This document shows, piece by piece, positions 1 through 7,029 of a stretch of DNA of 9,299 nucleotides. Each line of letters starts with the position of its first letter. Within the stretch, counting starts at the first letter, position 1. Below the pieces are notes generated by a model. The model saw only the letters and a list, made by a program, of their open reading frames with translations, did not search any database and was not told where the DNA came from. This DNA is from CAYLQD01 sp043819695 (GTDB lineage Bacteria > Planctomycetota > PUPC01): positions 1 through 9,299 of the forward strand of contig JBDREM010000152.1 of assembly GCA_043819695.1 (NCBI GenBank), written 5' to 3'. The translations under genes were made by a program, and so were the position numbers.

Positions 1-6
1 CCGGCC

Positions 7-33
7 CATAATGCGCGCGAACGAAGTGGCAAC
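7..33. repeat. Direct repeat copy 1 (27 bp)
   Basis: This block starts CATAATGC and matches positions 112-138 at 24 of 27 bases, with a spacing of 105 bp. The window begins just before it. A hairpin preceding it, like the one at 80-97 that precedes copy 2, would therefore lie outside the window. It is non-coding and probably part of a dispersed repeat family. Confidence 0.7.
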
Positions 34-79
34 TTGCGGATCAGACATCTCGCTCAGCGTGCGGAATCCGTTTTGGAGT

Positions 80-97
80 GCGGCGGCTTGACGCCGC
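80..97. repeat. GC-rich hairpin of an intergenic repeat
   Basis: GCGGCG (80-85) and CGCCGC (92-97) are perfect 6-bp arms around a 6-base loop. The preceding TTTTGGAGTGCGG context resembles dispersed repeats I associate with Planctomycetota and Verrucomicrobiota-like genomes; that link is from memory and unverified. Copy 2 of the 27-bp direct repeat follows 14 bases later. A short open frame through here is most likely an artefact of the repeat. Confidence 0.6.
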
Positions 98-111
98 CCC
101 GCGTCCGGGCG

Positions 112-138
112 CATAATGCACGCGAACGGAGTGGCGAC
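112..138. repeat. Direct repeat copy 2 (27 bp)
   Basis: This copy differs from positions 7-33 at only three sites (15/120, 24/129, 31/136). It lies just after the hairpin at 80-97 and about 75 bp before the CPBP protease start codon, so it forms part of that gene's upstream region. No convincing promoter was found in the intervening stretch. Confidence 0.7.
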
Positions 139-212
139 AGATTGGCTCCAGCATACAGCACCGCGACCGAGACGATTACATGTTCCCTACAGGTCAATGA
201 TCGGAGAGAAAC

Positions 213-1031
213 ATGAGCGTTCTGGCGATCACTTTTGGCCTCATTTCGCTTATCCTCTCTGTGTTGTTCGTGATCGATGCGATCCGGTTCCGGCACCAGA
301 TCAAGACATACGTGAGATACGGGTTCATCCTTGGGCTTGCTCTCCTGGCTCTGGACTCGGCCATTCTGCCACTCGTTCCGAACTTCTTCGCGTCGATGCC
401 GCTCTACAAACTCCTCATCGTTGATACAATCGCTCTGATAAAGATGATCCTGTTCACCTGCGTCGGGATGTACTGCTGTACCCTCCTGAACTCGCGCGAC
501 CTCCCGCTGATGAGACACTTGCTCGACAGGTCGAACCAGCAGAACGATCTCCCCGGCTGGGAGGTCATTATCCCTGCAGCGTCCATTGTTATTCTTGCCG
601 TGGCCTACTCCTTCGTTCTTTTCAAGCTGACCTCGCCCCAGATGTCCGAGTGGCTCAGGCGAGTCTCGGAGGAGCAGATGGCCAAGGCCGGCGCCAGCAT
701 GCAGCCATCTTTGATCGCCGCCCTCGTAGTTTTGGAGTTTGCATTTGCGGAGGAGATAATCTTCCGGCTTGGCATCCAGAACTACCTCGCCCGGCAATTC
801 AAGCTGAAGGATGGGAATTACTGGGTCGCGGTCGTGCCCACGGCTCTTCTCTGGTCCTTGGCGCACGCCAACATACTTGAGCCGGAATGGGTCAAGACGG
901 CGCAGGTGTTCCCGCTGGGCTTGGCCTTGGGTTTCATTTGCCGGCGATACGGCGCGGAGGTGTGCATCCTGATCCACGGCGCCTTCAACCTGATAATGAT
1001 GTTCTTGGCTCCGTATCTGATCGCGACGTGA
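213..1031 (+). CDS. CPBP family intramembrane metalloprotease
   Basis: This 272-residue polytopic membrane protein carries the three CPBP (Abi/Rce1-like) motifs. These are EEIIFR (E180, E181, R185), a WxxxH form of the usual FxxxH motif ending at H218, and HGAFN (H255, N259). Hydrophobic stretches near residues 4-22, 37-55, 66-88, 117-137, 166-180, 204-217, 231-244 and 249-268 suggest about eight membrane segments, with the catalytic motifs in the C-terminal half. Known members are glutamate/histidine intramembrane proteases, some of which process prenylated proteins or bacteriocin-related peptides; the substrate here is unknown. The start is supported by GGAG at 203-206, six bases before the ATG. 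It is convergent with the second helicase, with 90 bp between the stop codons, so it is not part of the repair operon. By eye it is less GC-rich than the helicases. The family call is firm. Confidence 0.88.
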   Translation: MSVLAITFGLISLILSVLFVIDAIRFRHQIKTYVRYGFILGLALLALDSAILPLVPNFFASMPLYKLLIVDTIALIKMILFTCVGMYCCTLLNSRDLPLMRHLLDRSNQQNDLPGWEVIIPAASIVILAVAYSFVLFKLTSPQMSEWLRRVSEEQMAKAGASMQPSLIAALVVLEFAFAEEIIFRLGIQNYLARQFKLKDGNYWVAVVPTALLWSLAHANILEPEWVKTAQVFPLGLALGFICRRYGAEVCILIHGAFNLIMMFLAPYLIAT

Positions 1032-1095
1032 CGTCGTCCGGTCCACGCGTCGCATTCTGCTGAAGCCACCAGGTGCGTGGGCAGGCGTGGCCTCG

Positions 1096-1124
1096 AAACG
1101 TTAGACGTTAGACGTAGAACGTCA
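1096..1124 (+). repeat. TTAGACN heptad array downstream of helicase 2
   Basis: AAACG is followed by two TTAGACG heptads (1101-1114), a divergent heptad TAGAACG (1115-1121), and TCA, which is the reverse complement of the helicase stop codon. Positions 1101-1124 match 3981-4004 at 22 of 24 bases. The array lies in the gap between the convergent CPBP and helicase genes. No stem followed by a T-run is visible in this gap, so neither gene has an obvious classical terminator here. Confidence 0.8.
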
Positions 1125-3464
1125 GCCCGCTTCCCCGAGCAGCGCTTCGAGCAGCAGTCGCGCGCCGGCCTTGTGCGGAATACGCCCCCGGACGGCGCTG
1201 TCGAGGTCGGTCATCGCGAACGCGGGCACGGATGACCCGACGCACGACGGACACCCATCCTCGCAACTGCAATCGCGGACGACGTCGTACACGGTCTGCA
1301 ATATGTCCGGCATGCGGTCGAGACACCGCCGCGCGTACCCCATCCCGCCCGGATAGCGGTCGTGCAGGAAGAGGGCGTCCTTCCCGAGGCAGTTCGAGTC
1401 GACGACGGCCCCGATGTCCTGCGTGTCGCACATGACGAACATCGGCGCGACCTCGACGAGCACGTTGGCGATCCCGATGAGCGCCTCGCCGACCACCAGG
1501 CCCTCGGCGACGATCTTCTCGGCCGCGGACCCGGGCGGCACGAGCCACAAGGCGACGGTCTCGAGCGACTGCGGCGGCAGCTCGAGCTGCTCGAACCCGA
1601 GGCTGTCGCGCGAATGGAACCGGATCTTCTTGAACATCGGGATCGTCGTCGTCACGGTCACGTCGCCGAAGCCGAGCGTCGCCCCCTGCCACTCGCTCTC
1701 CTCCTCGGTCTCGTCGATGCGGATCTGCGACGTCTGAACCGACTGCGTGTAGTAGTCGAGGTCGCGCCGCTCGACGTGCGCGATCTTCTGCTCGATGTCG
1801 AGCTTCTCGACGAAATACGTGTCGGCCGCGTGGATGTAGACGGCGTGGTCGTGGAGCTGCGAGAGCGCGCTGATCTCGTCGATCGTGCCGATGACGCGCT
1901 CGCCCTGGCTCGAATCCTGGATCGTGTAGACGGGGCCGCAGATGTTGCGGAGGTTCACGGCCGCCGCTGGATACTCCGAGCTCGCCCAGTACCAGTACTC
2001 TTCGATGTGCTTGATCGTCTCGTCCTCTTCGAGCAGTTCGAGGACGGCGTCGGCGTATGGCCCGAAGCCCTCGGCCTCGGCGTCGCCGAGCGGGAGCTCG
2101 TGTGCGGCGCACCTGATGTGCCCGACGGCGATGTGCGGGTTGTCGGGATCGACGACCGCCTGCTCGGGGTTCTGCGCGAAGATGTAGGCCGAGTGCATCA
2201 TGAGGTATTGGTCGATGGCGGAGTTTTGCGCGACGAGGAAGACGATGGCCTCGTCGGTACCGCGGCCGGCTCGGCCCGCCTGCTGCCAGAGGCTCGCGAT
2301 CGTGCCGGGATAGCCGACGAGGATGCAGGCGTCGAGGCTGCCGATGTCGATCCCGAGCTCGAGCGCGTTCGTGCTCGCGACGCCGAGGATCTCCTTGCTC
2401 ACGAGCTTCCTCTCGATCGCGCGGCGCTCCTCGGGCAGGTAGCCGCCGCGGTATGCGTGGATCGACTCGGCCAGCTTGCGCGAGACCGGGCGGAGCAGGT
2501 CGCGGCAGTTCTTGAAGATCAGCTCGGCGGCGAGACGGGTCCGGACGAACGTGATGGTCTGGACGCCCTCGCGGACGAGCGACGTCATCAGGTGGATGGC
2601 CTCCCAGAGCGGGCTGCGGCGGTCGCCGCCGGCGCGCCATTCGTCCTCTTTCCCGCGTGCGGCCGTCTCGAGCGGCGGCGGGTTCCACAGCACGAACTGC
2701 TTCGGCCCGCGCGGCGAGCCGTCGTTCGTGATCAGCTCCATCTCCTGGCCGACGATGTGCTCGGCGTGCTCCTTCGGATTGCCGATGGTCGCGGAGCAGC
2801 AGATGAACTGCGGCCTCGCGCCGTAGTGGTCGCAGATTCGCATCAGCCGCCGGACGACGTTCGCGAGGTGCGAGCCGAACACGCCGCGGTACGCGTGAAC
2901 CTCGTCGATCACGATGTACTTGAGGTGGGTGAAGAACCGGTTCCACCGCGCGTGCTGCGGCAGGATGCCCTGGTGGAGCATGTCGGGGTTCGTGAGGACG
3001 ACGTTGCCGCCGTTGCGGAGCTTGCGGCGCAGGTTCCGCGGCGTGTCGCCATCGTACGTGCCGGCCATGAACTGCACGCCGCGTTCGGCCGACTCGAACT
3101 TGCCGATGCCGCGGAGCTGGTCCTGCGTGAGAGCCTTCGTCGGGTAGATGCAGAGCGCCGTCGTCGTGCCGTTCGCGATGAGGGCCTCGATGATGGGGAC
3201 GTTGTAGCAGAGCGTCTTGCCGCTCGCGGTGCCCGTGACGATCACGACGTTGCGGCCGTCGCGGACGTGCTGAATCGCGTCGGCCTGGTGCGCGTAGAGG
3301 CGGCCGACGCCCTGTTCGCTCAGCGCGGCCTGGACCGCGGGATGCACGCCGTCGGCGAGGTCCTTGAAGACCGGTGGCCGCTCGGGCAGCGACTGAACGT
3401 GCGCGACCTGGCTGCGGAAGAAGTCGACTTTCTTCAGACGATCCAGAAAAGCTTGCGCATCCAT
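1122..3464 (-). CDS. mrfA: MrfA-type DEAD/DEAH helicase with DUF1998-type zinc domain (paralogue 2)
   Basis: This 780-residue superfamily 2 helicase is close in length to B. subtilis MrfA. Visible motifs are the Walker A GTASGKT (78-84), the box DEVH (187-190), SAT (224-226), the STNALELGIDIG strand (364-375), and motif VI QQAGRAGR (394-401). The C-terminal half carries the cysteine signature of the MrfA/Hrq1-like domain: a CD pair at C679, then C732, C734, C738 and C741 in CSCEDGCPSC. B. subtilis MrfA is a 3'-to-5' helicase that repairs mitomycin C adducts together with the exonuclease MrfB; the same role is inferred here. The ATG start has GGGA eight bases upstream (TCCC at 3473-3476 on the plus strand) and aligns with the first residue of paralogue 1 (MDAQAF versus MDVEAF). 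It lies 64 bp downstream of the four-helix bundle gene and is probably co-transcribed. It lacks the insertion and basic tail of paralogue 1 and is probably functional. Confidence 0.93.
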   Translation of the reverse strand: MDAQAFLDRLKKVDFFRSQVAHVQSLPERPPVFKDLADGVHPAVQAALSEQGVGRLYAHQADAIQHVRDGRNVVIVTGTASGKTLCYNVPIIEALIANGTTTALCIYPTKALTQDQLRGIGKFESAERGVQFMAGTYDGDTPRNLRRKLRNGGNVVLTNPDMLHQGILPQHARWNRFFTHLKYIVIDEVHAYRGVFGSHLANVVRRLMRICDHYGARPQFICCSATIGNPKEHAEHIVGQEMELITNDGSPRGPKQFVLWNPPPLETAARGKEDEWRAGGDRRSPLWEAIHLMTSLVREGVQTITFVRTRLAAELIFKNCRDLLRPVSRKLAESIHAYRGGYLPEERRAIERKLVSKEILGVASTNALELGIDIGSLDACILVGYPGTIASLWQQAGRAGRGTDEAIVFLVAQNSAIDQYLMMHSAYIFAQNPEQAVVDPDNPHIAVGHIRCAAHELPLGDAEAEGFGPYADAVLELLEEDETIKHIEEYWYWASSEYPAAAVNLRNICGPVYTIQDSSQGERVIGTIDEISALSQLHDHAVYIHAADTYFVEKLDIEQKIAHVERRDLDYYTQSVQTSQIRIDETEEESEWQGATLGFGDVTVTTTIPMFKKIRFHSRDSLGFEQLELPPQSLETVALWLVPPGSAAEKIVAEGLVVGEALIGIANVLVEVAPMFVMCDTQDIGAVVDSNCLGKDALFLHDRYPGGMGYARRCLDRMPDILQTVYDVVRDCSCEDGCPSCVGSSVPAFAMTDLDSAVRGRIPHKAGARLLLEALLGEAG

Positions 3465-3475
3465 AAGCCAGATCC

Positions 3476-3503
3476 CGTCTAATGTCTAACGTTTAAGGTC
3501 TAA
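3476..3503 (-). repeat. Inverted heptad array, left of the four-helix bundle gene
   Basis: On the plus strand this reads as four NGTCTAA heptads, that is TTAGACN units on the minus strand, with the third unit altered to CGTTTAA. Positions 3476-3489 form a perfect 14-bp inverted repeat with 3981-3994 on the other side of the four-helix bundle gene. The array lies in the 64-bp gap between the stop of that gene and the start of helicase 2, just upstream of the helicase ribosome binding site. Confidence 0.8.
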
Positions 3504-3528
3504 TGTTGGGCAACACCCGGCCGCCCAG

Positions 3529-3921
3529 TCATTCCTTGTATTTCGGTCCCTTGATTCCGGACTTCTTCAGGTAGGTCATCAGGCCGCTGATGATGCGGCT
3601 GACATCCTTCACGATCCTGCTGAGCTTCTCGACATCGTCCTTCGTGAGGTAGCTCTGATCTGCTGCAACATACAGATGAGACCGCACCTCACCGGCAGAG
3701 CCCTTGGCTATGGACAGGAACTGGCCGAGCTCTTTCTTGCCGCCGCGCTCAAAGCCCTCGGCGATGTTTGCCATGATCGACACGCTCGCCCGGCGAATCT
3801 GCCCTCGCAACTCGAAATCCTTCGCGAACGTTCCGGTACTGGAGACACGGTAGACCTCCCGCGTGAGTTCCCGGGCCCTCTTCCACGCGTCGATATCCTC
3901 GAACTGCTTGAACGTCGCCAT
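3529..3921 (-). CDS. Four-helix bundle protein (23S rRNA intervening-sequence type)
   Basis: This 130-residue protein matches the small four-helix bundle family first described from open frames in 23S rRNA intervening sequences (TIGR02436 type). Hallmarks are the N-terminal FEDIDAWKRARELT segment (7-20), QIRRASVSIMANIAEGFERG (41-60) with the characteristic NIAEG, and FLSIAKGSAGEVR (68-80). The remainder is helical and charged, with no signal peptide and no catalytic motif. The biochemical role of stand-alone members is not known; related bundles such as Avd of diversity-generating retroelements bind nucleic acid. The start has a strong GGAGG Shine-Dalgarno (CCTCC at 3927-3931 on the plus strand) five bases upstream. 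It sits between two helicase paralogues, bounded by inverted heptad arrays, and looks less GC-rich than both. This suggests an inserted cassette rather than an original operon member. It is likely transcribed with the helicases. Confidence 0.9.
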   Translation of the reverse strand: MATFKQFEDIDAWKRARELTREVYRVSSTGTFAKDFELRGQIRRASVSIMANIAEGFERGGKKELGQFLSIAKGSAGEVRSHLYVAADQSYLTKDDVEKLSRIVKDVSRIISGLMTYLKKSGIKGPKYKE

Positions 3922-3968
3922 CTGTGCCTCCGTCGCCCGAGCCGCCGGTCGGTGCCGTCCGCTCTGTC

Positions 3969-4004
3969 AAACGTTAGACTTTAGACATTAGACGTTGAAC
4001 GTCA
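3969..4004 (+). repeat. TTAGACN heptad array at the 3' end of helicase 1
   Basis: AAACG is followed by TTAGACT, TTAGACA and TTAGACG (3974-3994), a divergent heptad TTGAACG (3995-4001), then TCA, the reverse complement of the helicase 1 stop codon. It has the same plan and edges as the array at 1096-1124, but with one extra heptad. Positions 3981-3994 are the perfect inverted partner of 3476-3489. Confidence 0.82.
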
Positions 4005-6902
4005 AGAACGATTCCTCCTGAGCTTCCGCGCGCGGCTGGCAATAGAGTCGCCGAGCTTGATGATTCTTTCGGGCTTCGGCGGCGCTCCGTCGGCGACCTT
4101 CTCTTCGCCGGTCTCCGGCTTTCCCGCGAAGTCGTCGGGGCGGCGGGTGTAGTGGCGCTTACGGGTGCCCGGTGGCGGGCCGGGCGCACCGGCGTACGGC
4201 GACAGCTCGTCGGTCTCGATTTTCTTCGCGATCCGATCGCGCAGCTTGCGCTCGAAGCTGCGGCGCTTCTTCTTGCGGCCCGCCACGTCCGCCTCGCCGA
4301 GCTTCTCCTCCGGCGTCGCGTCGGGATACTGCGTCTTGATCTTCGGCTCGATGGGATGGAAAACCTGCGGCTCGCGCATTCGCTCCAGCCGCCGCCGCAG
4401 CGACTGCTCGAGCCGCATGAACTCGCCCTCGACGCTGTCCGTCATCGCGTGCGTGTCGGGGTTGATCAGGTTCGTGCCGTCGCCCAGCAGCCCCTCGAGG
4501 ATCATCAGCGCCACCGCCTTGCTCGGGATGCTCGCCTCGCCGCGGTCGACGCTCCACGTCGCGTACTGCCGCAGCGGCTTGCCGGTGCAGCACGGGCAGC
4601 CCTCCTCGCACGGGCAGCTCTTCACGTGCTCGAATACCGCCGGCGCGATCCGGTCCATCAGCTCGTAGGCCTTCTCGGTGAAGCCGAGCCCGTGCGGGTA
4701 GCGCTCGTAGACGAAGATCGCGTTCCAGGGCGAGTTCGCGCTGCCGATCGTGTGCGAGAAATCGAGCGTATCGCATGTTATATATAGCGGCAGCAGCATC
4801 CGCGTCGCGTAGCCGATCGAGCGGAGCCCCGCGTGCGCGTCGAGGTCGGCCAGCCGCACCTTCTCCATCAGGTCCTCGGGCGGGACGATCCAGAACGCCA
4901 TCGTCTCGAGGACCTGCGTCGGCAGCTCGACGGGATGGACGGAGAGCGCGTCGAGCGAGTAGAAGTGAATCTTCTCGAAGGCGTTGGTGTTGAAGTACGC
5001 GGTGACCTCGCCCCAGTAGACCATCCCGGCCCCGAAGGGCTTCTCGCGGAGCTGCTCGTCGACGTGGTGGATGTCGGTCCCGCCGAGCGGCTGCGTGTAG
5101 TAGTCGACCTTGACCTTCCTGACCGTCGCGAGCCGGCGGTCGAGCTCGAGCTCGAGCACCTCGTACGTGTCGCCCATGTGCATGTAGATCGCGCCCTTGT
5201 GGAGGATGGGCGGCGCGTCGAACTTGTTCACCTCGCCGAGCATTGCGCCCGTGTCGACGTCCTGGATGAGGACGTTCGCGTCGGCGTAGTTGCGGAGCGA
5301 GACCTCGTGCTGCGGCGTCTCCGGCGCCGCGTGGTACCACGTGTTGTCGATGTGGTTGACCTTCAGATTCTCTTCGAGCACCTTGAGCACGAGGCCGGCG
5401 TATGGGCCGAACGTCTCGGTCTCGTCGTCGGCGACGGGCAGCTCGTGCGTGCCGCAGCGGAGGTGGCCGGTCACCACGAACGGGTTGTCGGGATCGATCA
5501 CGCCCTGCTCGAGCGGCCGGCCGAAGATGTACTCGGGCTCGGTCATCACGTATTGGTTGACGGCGGTGTCGAGGCCGACGAGCACGATGAGCGCGTCGCG
5601 GTCCTGCCGCCCCGCCCGGCCCGACTGCTGGAAGAAAGAGGCGAGCGTGCCGGGATAGCCGACGATGATGCTCGCGTCGAGCCCGCCGACGTCGATCCCC
5701 AGCTCGAGAGCGCGCGTCGTGCTCACGCCGAGCAGTTCGCCGCTGAAGAGGCGGCGCTCGATCTCGCGCCGCTCCTCCGGCCGGTACCCGCCGCGATAGG
5801 GCGAGACCTTCTTCGCGAGCTGAGGCGCAATCTGCCGAAGCTTCTCCGTCACGTACCGGTGGATCATCTCGGCCGTCATCTTCGCCTTCGAGAACGTGAT
5901 CGTCGGGACGCCGCGCTGGACGAGCATCGCCATTAGCTCGTGCGCCTCGACGTTCGCGCTCCGCCGCGACCGCCAGTGGCCCTTGCGGACCTTCGGCGGG
6001 TTCCAGAAGACATACGTCCGCTTGCCGCGCGGGCTGCCGTCCTCGTCGACCAGCACCATCTCGTCGCCGATGAGGCGCTCGCCCAGCTCCTTCGGATTGC
6101 CGATTGTCGCCGAGCAGCCGATGACCTGCGGCCGCGCTTTGGCGGGCAAGAATGCCCGCCCCACCGAATCCTCTTCGCGGCCGTCGGCGCCGGTTCTCAG
6201 TGGGGGCGGATGGCCGTCTTCGCTTCGCCGGCTCAGACGGCTGGATTCCTGTCCGCCCTGATAATGAGCGCAGATTCGGAAGAACCGGCGGAACAAGTTC
6301 GCCGCGTTCGAGCCGAAGATGCCGTTGTAAACGTGCACCTCGTCGATCACGAGGATCTTGAGCTTCGCAATGAAGTTCGCCCAGCGGCCGTGCTCGGGCA
6401 TCAGCGCCGAGTGGAGCATGTCGGGGTTCGAGAAGATGACGGAGCCGTGGTCGCGGAGCTTTCGCCGCATCGCCGAGGGGGTGTCGCCGTCATAGACGCC
6501 CGCGAGGACGTCATCGAGCCCCGCCGCGTTGAGCGCGTTACGGAAGTTCTTGAACTGATCCTGGCTGAGCGCCTTCGTCGGGAAGAGCAGGAGGAACTTG
6601 CCATCCGGCTCGGCCAGCAGCATCTCGATGATGGGCACGACATAGCAGATGCTCTTGCCCGAGGCCGTGCCCGTGGCGATCAGGACGTTCTTTCCGTCGC
6701 GCGCCGCGTCGATCGCCTTCGCCTGATGCGAGTAGACCCGCTCGATGCCGCGCGCCTCGAGCATCGCGCGGACCGGCTCTGCGAACGGCCGCGCCGGGTC
6801 GCCGAACTTCGCCTCCCGCGCGTCCACGTCGCGCACATAGACCGCCTGGCCCGCGTATTCGGGCGACGAGCGCACATCGCTAAGGAACGCTTCAACGTCC
6901 AA
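4002..6902 (-). CDS. mrfA: MrfA-type DEAD/DEAH helicase with in-frame repeat insertion and basic tail (paralogue 1)
   Basis: This 966-residue superfamily 2 helicase is a paralogue of the 780-residue protein downstream. Motifs: Walker A GTASGKS (78-84), DEVH (187-190), SAT (264-266), STTRALELGIDVG (394-406), QQSGRAGR (425-432). The cysteine cluster is C710 in the CD pair plus C763, C765, C769, C771 and C772 in CPCEEGCPCC, as in MrfA/DUF1998 proteins. Two additions set it apart. Forty residues encoded by a 120-bp repeat (6138-6257) separate motifs II and III. A basic, low-complexity tail of about 155 residues follows residue 810, where the paralogue ends. The start codon is TTG at 6902; it has GGAG six bases upstream and aligns with the first residue of the paralogue. 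As the helicase next to mrfB it is the likely functional partner in adduct repair, which is inferred. All helicase motifs are intact, so the gene need not be inactive; whether the inserted loop is tolerated cannot be told from sequence. Confidence 0.92.
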   Translation of the reverse strand: MDVEAFLSDVRSSPEYAGQAVYVRDVDAREAKFGDPARPFAEPVRAMLEARGIERVYSHQAKAIDAARDGKNVLIATGTASGKSICYVVPIIEMLLAEPDGKFLLLFPTKALSQDQFKNFRNALNAAGLDDVLAGVYDGDTPSAMRRKLRDHGSVIFSNPDMLHSALMPEHGRWANFIAKLKILVIDEVHVYNGIFGSNAANLFRRFFRICAHYQGGQESSRLSRRSEDGHPPPLRTGADGREEDSVGRAFLPAKARPQVIGCSATIGNPKELGERLIGDEMVLVDEDGSPRGKRTYVFWNPPKVRKGHWRSRRSANVEAHELMAMLVQRGVPTITFSKAKMTAEMIHRYVTEKLRQIAPQLAKKVSPYRGGYRPEERREIERRLFSGELLGVSTTRALELGIDVGGLDASIIVGYPGTLASFFQQSGRAGRQDRDALIVLVGLDTAVNQYVMTEPEYIFGRPLEQGVIDPDNPFVVTGHLRCGTHELPVADDETETFGPYAGLVLKVLEENLKVNHIDNTWYHAAPETPQHEVSLRNYADANVLIQDVDTGAMLGEVNKFDAPPILHKGAIYMHMGDTYEVLELELDRRLATVRKVKVDYYTQPLGGTDIHHVDEQLREKPFGAGMVYWGEVTAYFNTNAFEKIHFYSLDALSVHPVELPTQVLETMAFWIVPPEDLMEKVRLADLDAHAGLRSIGYATRMLLPLYITCDTLDFSHTIGSANSPWNAIFVYERYPHGLGFTEKAYELMDRIAPAVFEHVKSCPCEEGCPCCTGKPLRQYATWSVDRGEASIPSKAVALMILEGLLGDGTNLINPDTHAMTDSVEGEFMRLEQSLRRRLERMREPQVFHPIEPKIKTQYPDATPEEKLGEADVAGRKKKRRSFERKLRDRIAKKIETDELSPYAGAPGPPPGTRKRHYTRRPDDFAGKPETGEEKVADGAPPKPERIIKLGDSIASRARKLRRNRS
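6138..6257 (-). mobile_element. 120-bp in-frame palindromic insertion inside helicase 1
   Basis: Comparison of the two helicases places a net 40-codon insertion here: paralogue 2 reads HYGARPQ where paralogue 1 reads HYQ, then extra residues, then KARPQ. The element has terminal inverted repeats (6141-6155 against 6243-6257, 12 of 15 bases paired). At one end is a perfect hairpin with 8-bp arms GGCGGGCA (6141-6148) and TGCCCGCC (6153-6160). GGCCGTC occurs twice inside it as a direct repeat (6179-6185 and 6212-6218). It contains no stop codon in the helicase frame and its length is a multiple of three. It encodes a Gly, Arg, Ser and Pro-rich loop ending VGRAFLPAK. No clear target-site duplication is visible. 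Confidence 0.75.
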
Positions 6903-6908
6903 CGTTGG

Positions 6909-6912
6909 CTCC
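6909..6912 (-). promoter_or_regulatory. Ribosome binding site for the TTG start of helicase 1
   Basis: The plus strand reads CTCC, giving GGAG on the coding strand six bases before the TTG at 6902-6900. This and the alignment with the first residue of the paralogue decide the start. No upstream ATG in frame is better supported. Confidence 0.65.
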
Positions 6913-6929
6913 AGGTTATCGCGAAAGAC

Positions 6930-7021
6930 TCACCGCAGAGGACGCCGAGATCGCGGAGAGAACTTCTCATTCCCGAGAGTCGACTTCATCATCTCCGCGT
7001 CCTCCGCGCTCTCTGCGGTGA
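6930..7021. repeat. Long imperfect inverted repeat between mrfB and helicase 1
   Basis: TCACCGCAGAG (6930-6940) and CTCTGCGGTGA (7011-7021) form a perfect 11-bp outer stem. Inside it the arms continue as an imperfect match, about 15 of the next 22 bases, around a loop of roughly 26 bases. The inner arms are rich in GCGGAG and GAGGACGC-like steps, a type of CACCGCAGAG repeat that I recall as common between genes in several phyla (unverified). It starts 9 bp after the mrfB stop codon and fills most of the 127-bp gap to helicase 1. It could act as an attenuator, an mRNA-stabilising stem or a mobile repeat. There is no T-run after it. Confidence 0.72.
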
Positions 7022-7029
7022 AACAGTTT

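Noticed and set aside
54..1055. 333-codon open frame antisense to the CPBP protease gene
   Set aside because: It is low-complexity, rich in Arg, Gln and His with no domain, and lies opposite a gene with all three CPBP motifs and a proper ribosome binding site.
1362..3482. 706-codon open frame antisense to helicase 2
   Set aside because: Its composition (Arg, Asp, Val, Leu, Ala repeats) is typical of the complement of a GC-rich gene, and the opposite strand carries every helicase motif.
1096..4004. TTAGACN heptad arrays considered as a CRISPR array
   Set aside because: The units are 7 bp in direct tandem with no spacers, and the three sites are far apart with genes between them.
6121..6280. 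Helicase 1 insertion considered as a frameshift or assembly error
   Set aside because: The frame is kept on both sides, the insertion is exactly 120 bp, and it has palindromic ends, so a repeat insertion explains it better.
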